Source of the DNA: JALYUS01 sp038231255
Lineage (GTDB): Bacteria; Chloroflexota; Chloroflexia; Thermomicrobiales; JALYUS01
Length of the DNA: 64,000 nt
Assembly: GCA_038231255.1 (NCBI GenBank)
Contig: JBBRLR010000006.1
Location: 1-64,000 of the forward strand
Reading direction: 5' to 3'
Every line of letters starts with the position of its first letter. The stretch's first letter is position 1. Both the position numbers and the translations under genes were made by a program. Shown in pieces: positions 1 to 7,034 of this stretch. The notes beneath the pieces are model-generated. The model was not told the DNA's origin and did no database searches. It worked only from the letters and a program-made list of their open reading frames with translations.

Positions 1-1
1 G

Positions 2-39
2 GGACACCTCCTTGGGTTCTCCCCAATCTTCAGGTGTCC
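2..39. repeat. Hairpin at window edge, possible insertion-sequence leader
   Basis: Positions 2-9 (GGACACCT) and 32-39 (AGGTGTCC) are perfect inverted repeats, with a second nested stem (TTGGG 12-16, CCCAA 22-26). Read on the minus strand the hairpin ends in AAGGAGGTGTCC, a strong ribosome binding site facing out of the window. This arrangement resembles the leader of an IS transposase gene whose start lies beyond base 1, but no transposase codon is visible here. Bases 40-131 show nothing recognisable. Confidence 0.3.
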
Positions 40-131
40 ACCAAAGCGGGTCAACTTCACTAGCACTCGCTGACCATACAGTATTTACTGGTTCACTAAC
101 GACTGACTGCACCTTTGCACCAGAACTGGCG

Positions 132-908
132 TTACTCCGCCGCGTCCCAGGCGGTGCGGAGTTTGCGTTGGGAGGCGAGGAGGTAGTCGGGGTCGTTGGA
201 GAAGACTTCAAGGGTAATCGTGGCATCGTAGCCGGTGCGCTTCAGGGCGCGGACGAGCCGTTTCCAATCGAGGCGGCCCGCGCCGAGCGGCTGGTGGTCG
301 TCCGAGCGTCCGCTGTTGTCGGAAAGGTGGACGTGAGCGAGGCGATCGCTGAATGCGGCGAGGAACTCGTGCGTCCGGTTGCCGCGTACTTGCGCGTGGG
401 CGATATCGAGATGGAAACCGATGCTGGGGTGCGCGTCGAGCAGCGCGCGGAGGTCGGCGACGGTGTCGAAATGTTCGGGGACGTTCTCGACCATCAGTTG
501 AAGGCCGTGCGCCTGCGCCGCTGCCGCCAGGTGGGCGAAGGCGGCGACATTCCACGTGTGGATCTGCTCGACGCCGATGCCGACGGTGCGCCGACCGCCA
601 TCGGGATGGACATTGACGAGCGCGACGCCCGCCGTGACGAACTGCGGGAACGCGCTTTCGACCTCGGCAATCGCCGCTTCGCGCAACCGGGGCACAGGCG
701 AGCCGAAAGGTAAGTACCATGCGGTGTGCCCGACGACGCCTAATCCCGTTTCATCGAGTGCGGTACGCACCGCATGACTATCAACGACATCCGCGCCCGT
801 CTTCGGATGCTCCAGCGTCAGGTCAATGAAGTCGAAGCCATGTTCGGCGGCCCAACGGATTTCGCGGAGCGGATCGCGGGCGGGATTGTTCATCATGCCG
901 ATGCGCAT
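132..908 (-). CDS. Sugar phosphate isomerase/epimerase (xylose isomerase-like TIM barrel)
   Basis: The 258-residue protein has the AP-endonuclease-2/xylose-isomerase-like TIM-barrel pattern. It opens with MRIGMMNNPARDP, has the strand-end motif FDFIDLTLEHP near residue 25, a central VNVHPDGG, then MVENVPEHFD, the helix FHLDIAHAQV and the near-terminal LAHVHLSDNSGRSDDHQPLG. The His/Glu/Asp residues of these blocks are the usual divalent-metal ligands of the family. It starts at ATG with GAGG about eight bases upstream. The likely reaction is isomerisation or epimerisation of a sugar or sugar phosphate in the cytoplasm; the substrate cannot be told. It appears monocistronic, followed by the window edge. 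Confidence 0.8.
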   Translation of the reverse strand: MRIGMMNNPARDPLREIRWAAEHGFDFIDLTLEHPKTGADVVDSHAVRTALDETGLGVVGHTAWYLPFGSPVPRLREAAIAEVESAFPQFVTAGVALVNVHPDGGRRTVGIGVEQIHTWNVAAFAHLAAAAQAHGLQLMVENVPEHFDTVADLRALLDAHPSIGFHLDIAHAQVRGNRTHEFLAAFSDRLAHVHLSDNSGRSDDHQPLGAGRLDWKRLVRALKRTGYDATITLEVFSNDPDYLLASQRKLRTAWDAAE

Positions 909-944
909 TGGGAAGCCTCACCCCCACTGCCCAGAGGGCACCCG

Positions 945-972
945 CTCTCCATTGCTTGTCAGCAATGGAGAG
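945..972. repeat. Perfect 11-bp hairpin
   Basis: CTCTCCATTGC (945-955) and GCAATGGAGAG (962-972) form a perfect inverted repeat with a 6-base loop, between the stop of the small acetyltransferase and the start of the isomerase. There is no T-run, so it is not a classical terminator; it may be a member of the small palindromic repeats scattered through this window. Confidence 0.55.
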
Positions 973-985
973 GGGAGAAATACCG

Positions 986-1318
986 CTACGGATGCGGGTT
1001 TTTGTTGAGTTGCGGGAGGTATTCGGCGGGAACCAGCGATGCAAATTGCGTATGCCGCCGGATGTAGCTCGCGACGAAGGGGCATTGGGGGATGACGGTG
1101 AGATGCTGCGCCTCGGCCTGTGCGAGGGCGGCGTGCGCCAGGGCGCTCGCGACGCCGTGTCCTTCGATCGCTGCGGGCACTTCGGTATGCGTGAATGTGA
1201 TCGTCTCCCCGTCGCGCCGGTACGCGGCGAACGCGAGATGTGACCCAATGTGCGTCTCGAATCGGTGTGCGGCCGCATTCTCCTCGACGGTCACGGCATC
1301 GTGTTCCTCGTTCATCAT
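986..1318 (-). CDS. Small GNAT-fold N-acetyltransferase (YjdJ/Gtn-like)
   Basis: About 110 residues, the length of the short single-domain GNAT family (YjdJ type). The core reads HRFETHIGSHLAFAAYR, then ITFTHTEVPAAIEGHGVAS, where the acetyl-CoA pyrophosphate loop is reduced to EGHGVA, and VIPQCPFVASYIRRH, the usual C-terminal block of this subfamily. The chosen ATG is preceded by GAGAGGAAGCA; a second in-frame ATG follows immediately. A longer open frame extends upstream but is Arg/Pro-rich and lacks a ribosome site. The acetyl acceptor is unknown. Confidence 0.75.
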   Translation of the reverse strand: MMNEEHDAVTVEENAAAHRFETHIGSHLAFAAYRRDGETITFTHTEVPAAIEGHGVASALAHAALAQAEAQHLTVIPQCPFVASYIRRHTQFASLVPAEYLPQLNKNPHP

Positions 1319-1349
1319 TGCTTCCTCTCGTGTGCGGTGGTTAAATACG

Positions 1350-1377
1350 CACGCCTTCCCGATGAGGGAAGGGGTGC
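1350..1377. repeat. CCTTCCC-GGGAAGG palindrome
   Basis: CCTTCCC (1354-1360) pairs with GGGAAGG (1366-1372), flanked by GCAC/GTGC (1350 and 1377). It lies between trxB and the small acetyltransferase on their shared strand. Similar CCCTTCCC-type palindromes recur at 7696, 22342, 22957, 23040 and 25010. Confidence 0.5.
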
Positions 1378-1389
1378 GGGGATCAGCAA

Positions 1390-2394
1390 TTATGCCTTCG
1401 ATGCGGCGGCAGCGAGTATTTCTTCGTCCGCCGGGTAGTTGGCGTAGCGCTCGGCGCTTTCGAGGCGGGGCGCGCCCAGCCAGCGCTCGGTGTCCATCGC
1501 GGCGCGGCAACCGTCGCCCGCCGCCGTGATCGCCTGGCGGTAGTGGTGGTCCCAGACATCGCCCGCGACGAACAGGCCGGGTACGACCGTCTGCGTCGAG
1601 TTCGGCATGCGCACGGCCGTCCCGTACTCGGAAAGCGGGATGATGCCCTCGACAAGCCGCACCGTCGGGTTATGGCCGATGGCGACGAAGACACCGTCCG
1701 CCGGGATTGTCTCGATAATACCGTCCGGCTTCTGGACGGTCAGGCCGGTCACTTTCTTGTCGCCCTCGACACCGATCGGCACGCGTTCGAGCGCAAAGGA
1801 GACATTCGGCTGTTCCTTGACGCGGTTGACCATCGCCGCCGTCGCCCGGAGATGCGCGCGCCGGTGGACGACGGTAACATGATTGACGAGTTTGGCGAGG
1901 TGCAACGTTTCTTCCATCGCGGTATCGCCGCCGCCAACGATGATGACATTCTTGCCCCGGAAGAACGCGCCGTCGCACGTCGCGCAGGAGGATACGCCAC
2001 CCGCGCGCAGCCGCTCCTCGTTCGGGATGCCGAGCCACTTCGGCTCCGATCCGGTCGCGAGGATGATTGCCCGCGCGATGATCTTTTCGCCGTTCATCGT
2101 CTTGATTATGTGGGGCGGTTGCGTGCCAGGGATCAGTTCATCCACCTCGTCATCGAGGACGACCGCGCCCTGCGCCTCCGCCTGCTCGCGCATCTTCTGC
2201 ATCAGTTCCGGGCCTTCGACACCCTCCGGGAAGCCGGGGTAGTTGTCCACCCGGCCCGTGAACATCAGTTGCCCGCCCCACGCATAGCCCGCGATGACGT
2301 GCGCCGTCAGGCCCGCCCGCACGGCATAAACCGCCGCCGTCAAACCCGCAGGACCGCTACCGATAATCGCGATGTCTGTATCAATCGTCGCCAC
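1390..2394 (-). CDS. trxB: Thioredoxin-disulfide reductase
   Basis: A 334-residue low-molecular-weight thioredoxin reductase, which passes electrons from NADPH through FAD to thioredoxin. The N-terminal FAD-binding fold is IAIIGSGPAGLTAAVYA, the redox-active disulfide is SCATCDGAFF, the NADPH-binding fold is VIIVGGGDTAMEE with the HRR clamp in VVHRRAHLRA, and the C-terminal FAD motif is LFVAGDV. The start is set at a GTG six bases after a perfect AAGGAGG; the frame stays open further upstream but runs into repeat DNA. The product is a cytoplasmic homodimer. The selenoredoxin of this window is a conceivable distant client, but there is no linkage evidence. Confidence 0.95.
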   Translation of the reverse strand: MATIDTDIAIIGSGPAGLTAAVYAVRAGLTAHVIAGYAWGGQLMFTGRVDNYPGFPEGVEGPELMQKMREQAEAQGAVVLDDEVDELIPGTQPPHIIKTMNGEKIIARAIILATGSEPKWLGIPNEERLRAGGVSSCATCDGAFFRGKNVIIVGGGDTAMEETLHLAKLVNHVTVVHRRAHLRATAAMVNRVKEQPNVSFALERVPIGVEGDKKVTGLTVQKPDGIIETIPADGVFVAIGHNPTVRLVEGIIPLSEYGTAVRMPNSTQTVVPGLFVAGDVWDHHYRQAITAAGDGCRAAMDTERWLGAPRLESAERYANYPADEEILAAAASKA

Positions 2395-2523
2395 TCCAAG
2401 CCTCCTTATCAACGCGGTCCGGCGCAACCGCAACCGCCCCGCCGCCCATTCACTGTTCCTACTACAGTACAACACCCGGCCATTCCCGTCATTCCCCTTG
2501 AACAAGGCGCGAAGAAAATACGA

Positions 2524-2602
2524 AGCACAGAGCACACAGAGAACGCAAAGGACGCAGAGAAGATTCTTTGTTCTCCTCTGTGGCCTCTGCGTTCTCTGTG
2601 CT
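2524..2602. repeat. Long imperfect inverted repeat (GCAAAG/GCAGAG family)
   Basis: The left arm begins AGCACAGAG at 2524 and the right arm ends CTCTGTGCT at 2602. Both arms are built of short units such as ACGCAAAGG and ACGCAGAG, so the whole can fold into an imperfect hairpin of about 35 bp. It lies between the folK-folP stop and the trxB start and belongs to the family described at 19454, 20703, 23711, 42793 and 57162. Confidence 0.75.
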
Positions 2603-2618
2603 ATTCCCGCTTTTGGTC

Positions 2619-4430
2619 TTATCCCAGTTGATGGCGGAGGAGGTGGGGCATAAGGTGAGCGATGCGGGACATGAAGGCGACATCATGGACGCGGATGATG
2701 TTCGCACCTTGCGTGACGCCGTACGTCACCGCCGCCGCTGTTTCGGGCAGGAGGTCGTGGACGGTGCGGCCCGTCGTGTCGGAAAGGTAGTTCTTGCGGC
2801 TCGTCGCGAGCAGGATCGGCAGGCCGAAGGAGCGCAACTCGGAGAAGCGGTGCATCACCTCCAGATCGTGCGGCGCTTGCTTTCCGAAGCCGAGGCCGGG
2901 GTCAATGACGATCCTTTCCCGCGCCACGCCGACATGCACCGCCCGCCCGATCCGCTCGTGGAGGAAGCCTGTCACCTCGTCCATTACACTCGCGTAGGCC
3001 ATATCCCACTGCTTTTCTTTCGGCTTACCGCGCAGATGCATGATGCCGAGCAGGACACCGGTTTCTGCCGCGAGGCGGGCCATGCCATCGTCCGCCTCGC
3101 CCCCGCCGCCAATGTCGTTGATGTAGACGGCTCCCGCTTCCACCGCACCGCGCGCGACGCCGACACGAAAGGTGTCCACCGCGAGCGGCAGGCCGATCTC
3201 GTCTCGCAGCCGTTCGAGCAGGGGCACGATGCGCGCAAGTTCTTCATCCTCGGAAATCAGCGCGCCGGGCCGGGCGGTCTGCCCGCCGACCTCGATCATC
3301 GTCGCACCCTGCTCTGCCATTTCGTGCGCGCGACGGAGCGCGTCATCGAACTGGAAGTATTTCCCGGCATCGGAGAACGAATCGGGTGTCGCATTGAGGA
3401 TACCCATCACAACCACGCGGTTCGCCCAATCGAAGGTCTGCGTGCCGACGGTGACGGTCGCGGGAGGGGTTTCATGTCGCTGGATCGCAAGGCGGGCTGC
3501 TTCGCCAACGTCATGGACTCGCTCGCGATACTCAGGTGCGACACCTTCGCTCGCTTCCAGCGCGCCTTGTATTGATCCGAACCATGCTGGCAGGTTCGTC
3601 ATGAGAAGAGCCGAATGATTCGGGTCGCCTCCGACGTAGGGCGCTCCTTCAAAGGTGTGGAAGAGGTGGCCGACAATTTGTGCATCTCTACTCGATATTC
3701 CGTTGATCTGAACAACTGCTTTCTTTGCCGCGACAACGAACTTCTCTGCCGTATTGTCAGCCACCCCTAAGCGTCGAATCTCTGCATCCAATTCGTTCGT
3801 GGTGTGGAGGGCGAGAACACGAGCCGGATAGCGTGGGTGTGTAGTCATGTCTGTCGCCGCGACCGTCGAGGATACTGATTGCTCCTGCGCCATCTCCGGC
3901 GTGCTGTACGCCCACCGAGCGGGGGCAAGATAGTGCTTGATCTCGTCGGCGGGGCCGAGGGCGGAGCGCAGTTCGGCGATTGTTTTGCCGAGCGTCGGAT
4001 GCATCCACGCCCCAGCGACTTCGGCGAGCGGGACGAGGACGAAGGCACGGTCGGGCAGGCCGGGGTGCGGGACGCGCAAGCCGGATTCGTCTATCACCCG
4101 GTCGCCGTAGAGGGCGATGTCAATGTCCACCGGGCGCGGGGCGTTGCGGAACGATGGCGCGCGGCCCATTTCCGCCTCGACCCGTTTGGCGAGGGCGAGC
4201 AGATCGTGCGGCGCGAGCGTCGTTCGGCCCCGTAGCGCGCCGTTGAGGAACGGCGGCTGATCGGCGTAGCCCCACGGCGGCGTCTCGTAGAGCGACGAGA
4301 CGGCGTCCACCGTCACGCCGCCCGCGATCAATCGCCGCACTGCATCTCGCAGATTGGCAACGCGGTCGCCGAGATTGCCGCCGATGGCGAGGGCAACCTC
4401 GGCGGCGCCGTCGGGGAATGCGCCGCTCAA
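2619..4430 (-). CDS. folK-folP: Fused HPPK-dihydropteroate synthase
   Basis: A 603-residue bifunctional folate enzyme. Residues 1-170 are 6-hydroxymethyl-7,8-dihydropterin pyrophosphokinase: AIGGNLGDRVANLRDAV, SSLYETPPWG and APRPVDIDIALYGD. Residues about 320-600 are dihydropteroate synthase: MGILNATPDSFSD, MIEVGGQTARPG, VIDPGLGFGK and LLATSRKNYLSD. Between them, residues about 195-310 resemble the extra N-terminal domain seen on DHPS of some Gram-positive and Chloroflexota species (PARVLALHTTNELDAEIRRL). It joins pterin diphosphate to p-aminobenzoate. The start is a TTG overlapping the folE stop (TTGA), so translation is coupled. An internal ATG before TTHPRYPARV could give a separate DHPS, but no stop separates the parts. 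No folB is nearby. Confidence 0.88.
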   Translation of the reverse strand: MSGAFPDGAAEVALAIGGNLGDRVANLRDAVRRLIAGGVTVDAVSSLYETPPWGYADQPPFLNGALRGRTTLAPHDLLALAKRVEAEMGRAPSFRNAPRPVDIDIALYGDRVIDESGLRVPHPGLPDRAFVLVPLAEVAGAWMHPTLGKTIAELRSALGPADEIKHYLAPARWAYSTPEMAQEQSVSSTVAATDMTTHPRYPARVLALHTTNELDAEIRRLGVADNTAEKFVVAAKKAVVQINGISSRDAQIVGHLFHTFEGAPYVGGDPNHSALLMTNLPAWFGSIQGALEASEGVAPEYRERVHDVGEAARLAIQRHETPPATVTVGTQTFDWANRVVVMGILNATPDSFSDAGKYFQFDDALRRAHEMAEQGATMIEVGGQTARPGALISEDEELARIVPLLERLRDEIGLPLAVDTFRVGVARGAVEAGAVYINDIGGGGEADDGMARLAAETGVLLGIMHLRGKPKEKQWDMAYASVMDEVTGFLHERIGRAVHVGVARERIVIDPGLGFGKQAPHDLEVMHRFSELRSFGLPILLATSRKNYLSDTTGRTVHDLLPETAAAVTYGVTQGANIIRVHDVAFMSRIAHLMPHLLRHQLG

Positions 4431-5077
4431 TCGGCACCGCCCATGCCGCCGAAGTGGTCGCCGCGCAGGATCGCCTGGAACTCGGCGCGCGTCGGCGGGT
4501 TATCCTTGAAAAGGCCGCGCACGGCGCTCGTCACCATCTTCGCGCCCGGTTTCTTGATGCCGCGCATCGTCAGGCAGGTATGCTCCGCCTGGATGACGAC
4601 CGCCGCGCCCTTCGGGTCCAACCCCTCCATGATCGTGTCGGCGATCTGCGCGGTCAGCCGCTCCTGGACCTGCGGACGGCGAGCGTACGCCTCCACGACG
4701 CGGGCCAGTTTCGACAGGCCGACGACGCGCCCCTTCGGGATGTACGCGACGTGCGCGACGCCGTGGAAGGGGGCGAAATGGTGCTCGCACATCGAGTAGA
4801 AGGGGATGTCCTTGAGGACGACCATTTCCGAGTATGCCTCATCGAAGGTCACGTTGAGGAATTTGTACGGGTCCGTCCGGAGGCCCGCGAAGATTTCTTC
4901 GTACATATCGGCGATGCGCCGGGGTGTCTCGATCAGCCCATCGCGGTTTGGATTCTCGCCGACGGCGGCGATGATTTCGCGCACGGCCTGCTTGATCCGT
5001 TCCTTGTCCACCGGCGTGGCGAGGATTTCCTGATGCGTGTGGGCCGGTTGCCGTGCGCCGTGCGGTGCGGTTGCCAT
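4427..5077 (-). CDS. folE: GTP cyclohydrolase I
   Basis: A 216-residue type I GTP cyclohydrolase, which converts GTP to 7,8-dihydroneopterin triphosphate, the first step of folate synthesis. Zinc ligands are visible as C97 and H100 in YSMCEHHFAPF and C168 in AEHTCLTMRG; the family signature GRVVGLSKLARVVEAYARR is intact. The N-terminal 20 residues are a poorly conserved tail. The stop overlaps the start of folK-folP, so two of the early folate steps and DHPS are made from one transcript. It starts at ATG with GGACCGATACCCCC upstream, a weak ribosome site. Confidence 0.95.
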   Translation of the reverse strand: MATAPHGARQPAHTHQEILATPVDKERIKQAVREIIAAVGENPNRDGLIETPRRIADMYEEIFAGLRTDPYKFLNVTFDEAYSEMVVLKDIPFYSMCEHHFAPFHGVAHVAYIPKGRVVGLSKLARVVEAYARRPQVQERLTAQIADTIMEGLDPKGAAVVIQAEHTCLTMRGIKKPGAKMVTSAVRGLFKDNPPTRAEFQAILRGDHFGGMGGAD

Positions 5078-5384
5078 GGGGGTATCGGTCCTTCCCGCTG
5101 CATGACGGACGACATGGTCCGCCAGGTTTCGTCACGAACGTCATGGTTCGCGGTGCGGCAATCTCACGGGTGGCGGGTGTGGATGGGGGAAGCATCGGCG
5201 GTTAGCGATCCGATGGATTCCCTTTACGACGTTGCAAAGCCGAACGCTGCACCCGCCCATTCCATTCCACGCGCCACGTTCGCCGCTCTATTCTGTCTAC
5301 GCCGGGCGTGCGGAATCGGATGAGTGGGAACCCGGTGTATGACCACGGGGCCTCTTCGCGAGGGGCAAAATGAGCCTGCAAGCA
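5078..5384. other. Intergenic stretch, no gene seen
   Basis: This 307-base gap between folE and the acyl-CoA synthetase holds no convincing coding frame or RNA. Just after the synthetase stop, on the minus strand, CCTC-GCGAA-GAGG can form a short hairpin without a T-run. The folE promoter probably lies here but no clear -35/-10 pair stands out. Confidence 0.5.
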
Positions 5385-6953
5385 CTATACCTGGGGCGTC
5401 GTCGCCGGGGCAGTGACTGGAACTCCCCGCGCGGTGACCATCGCCGGGTTCCAGCCCGACTCGCGCTCGGCGACCAGGGCGGAGCGACGAATCTTGCCCG
5501 CCTCGTTGCGCGGCAACTCGGCGATAAATTCGTACGTCTTCGGCGCCTTGTACGATGTGATCCGCTCGCGTGCCCAGGCGTCGAGGTCGGCGGGCACCGG
5601 GGGATGTGCCGGGTCGGCGGGCTGGATGATGGCGTGGACGCGCCGCCCCCATTCCTCGTCCGGTACGCCGACGACGGCGATGTCGGCGAGGGCCGGGTGG
5701 CCGTGCAGCGCCGCCTCGACCTCGGCGGGGTAGACATTCGCCCCGCCGGTGACGATCATATCCACGCGCCGGTCGGCGATAAAGAGGTAACCCGCATCGT
5801 CCACCCAGCCAAGGTCGCCGACGCTGTAAAAGCCGTCGGGCGTTGCATTGAGGTGCGCGCTGCCGACGTAGGTGAAAGTCGGGCCATCGGTCAGGGTGGG
5901 CCGCGTGTAGATTTCTCCCACCTCGCCAGTCGGCAGTTCTGCGCCGTCCTCGCCGAGGATGCGCAGCTCGCAGGCGATGGGCCGGCCAACACTGCCGGGA
6001 TGCGCGAGCCACTCGTCGCCCCGGATGATCGCCGCGCCGATCCCTTCGCTCGATCCGTAGACCTCGTACACCTTTTCCGCGCCGATCAGTTCGATCCATG
6101 CCCGCTTCAGCCACGGCGGGCAGGGCGCGGCGGACGAGTGGATCGCCTGGATGCTCGAAAAGTCGCGCTCCCGCAGCAGTTCGCCGGGCAGCATGATGAT
6201 CCGGCGCATGATGATCGGCGGCATGTAGGCATAGTTGACGCGATGCCGCTCGATCGCCTCGACGGCCCGCGCCGCGTCGAAGCGCTCCATCAGCACAATC
6301 GTATTGTCCTCCGCCAGGCCGCGATAGGTGTTGAGGAAAGGCGAGTTGTGGTAGAGCGGCGCGCACATTAGTTGCACCTGCCCATACGCCTCGCCCAGCC
6401 GCGACCCCCGTAAGGGGGAGCGAACCGGGTGGGAGGTGCGATCCACTACAATCTTCGAGTGCCCGGTCGAGCCGCCGGAAGCGATTGCTTTGCCGGGGTG
6501 GGGCGGATCGGTCGGCAGCGGCGCATCGTCGTACGCGTCGGCCAGCGACAGTTCCGCCGGGTGCAGGACGGGGTACGGCACATCCTCCCAGTCGGCGAAG
6601 ACGAGCGCGGGCCGGGCGAGCGCCAAAATGCCGTCCCGTTCGGGCGCGGGCAAGATCGCCCGGAGCGGCAGCATCAGCGCGCCGCATTTCCACGCCGCCG
6701 CCGTAATCATCAAGTGTTCCGGCGAGTTCCAAACGCCGACGACGACCGTCGAACCCTCGCCGACGCCGCGCTCCGTCAGCAGCCGCGCGATCCGGTTCGT
6801 CGTCCGGTCGAACTGCCGCCAGGTGACGGTGCGCTCCTCGCCGTGCTGCGGGAGGAAGATGATTGCCGGCTTGTCCGGGTGTTCGTCCGCCAGCGTCGCC
6901 ACCCGTCGCCCGAAGCTGATCTCCCGCTCCTCCACGCCTACCCCCGTCCTCAT
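5385..6953 (-). CDS. AMP-dependent acyl-CoA synthetase/ligase
   Basis: A 522-residue adenylate-forming (ANL) enzyme, likely activating a carboxylic acid as acyl-AMP and then acyl-CoA; it resembles bile-acid/medium-chain acid ligases. The phosphate-binding loop is KAIASGGSTGHSKIV, the A5 motif is VYEVYGSSEGIG, the A7 region is YSVGDLGWVDDAGYLFIADR, and the catalytic Lys of A10 is in PRNEAGKIRRSAL. An insertion between the P-loop and the conserved APLYHNSPF (translation HPVRSPLRGSRLGEAY) coincides with a palindromic CCCCC-GTAA-GGGGG at 6405-6418 and looks like a tolerated repeat insertion. It is probably monocistronic. The substrate is not predictable from sequence. Confidence 0.85.
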   Translation of the reverse strand: MRTGVGVEEREISFGRRVATLADEHPDKPAIIFLPQHGEERTVTWRQFDRTTNRIARLLTERGVGEGSTVVVGVWNSPEHLMITAAAWKCGALMLPLRAILPAPERDGILALARPALVFADWEDVPYPVLHPAELSLADAYDDAPLPTDPPHPGKAIASGGSTGHSKIVVDRTSHPVRSPLRGSRLGEAYGQVQLMCAPLYHNSPFLNTYRGLAEDNTIVLMERFDAARAVEAIERHRVNYAYMPPIIMRRIIMLPGELLRERDFSSIQAIHSSAAPCPPWLKRAWIELIGAEKVYEVYGSSEGIGAAIIRGDEWLAHPGSVGRPIACELRILGEDGAELPTGEVGEIYTRPTLTDGPTFTYVGSAHLNATPDGFYSVGDLGWVDDAGYLFIADRRVDMIVTGGANVYPAEVEAALHGHPALADIAVVGVPDEEWGRRVHAIIQPADPAHPPVPADLDAWARERITSYKAPKTYEFIAELPRNEAGKIRRSALVAERESGWNPAMVTARGVPVTAPATTPQV

Positions 6954-7005
6954 GCTCCACGCGCCACCGAACCGACCCTATTCTACAACGGCGTGGTTAG
7001 TACGG

Positions 7006-7028
7006 CTTTGCGGTTCTCCCCGGTTTCG
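7006..7028. repeat. Half element of the GCGGTTCTCCCCGGTTTC repeat
   Basis: The sequence CTTTGCGGTTCTCCCCGG followed by TTTCG is the terminal arm of the long palindrome family (compare the right end at 19561-19589). Only one arm is present here, seven bases downstream of the mutL stop. Confidence 0.6.
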
Positions 7029-7034
7029 TCCCGC

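Noticed and set aside
12..713. A 233-codon plus-strand frame at the window start
   Set aside because: It is opposite the isomerase, whose metal-site motifs are clear, and has no translation signals.
5224..6960. A 578-codon open frame on the same strand as the acyl-CoA synthetase, in another frame
   Set aside because: It is very rich in Arg, Gly and Ala, has no recognisable domain and overlaps a protein with all ANL motifs; long shadow frames are expected at this GC content.
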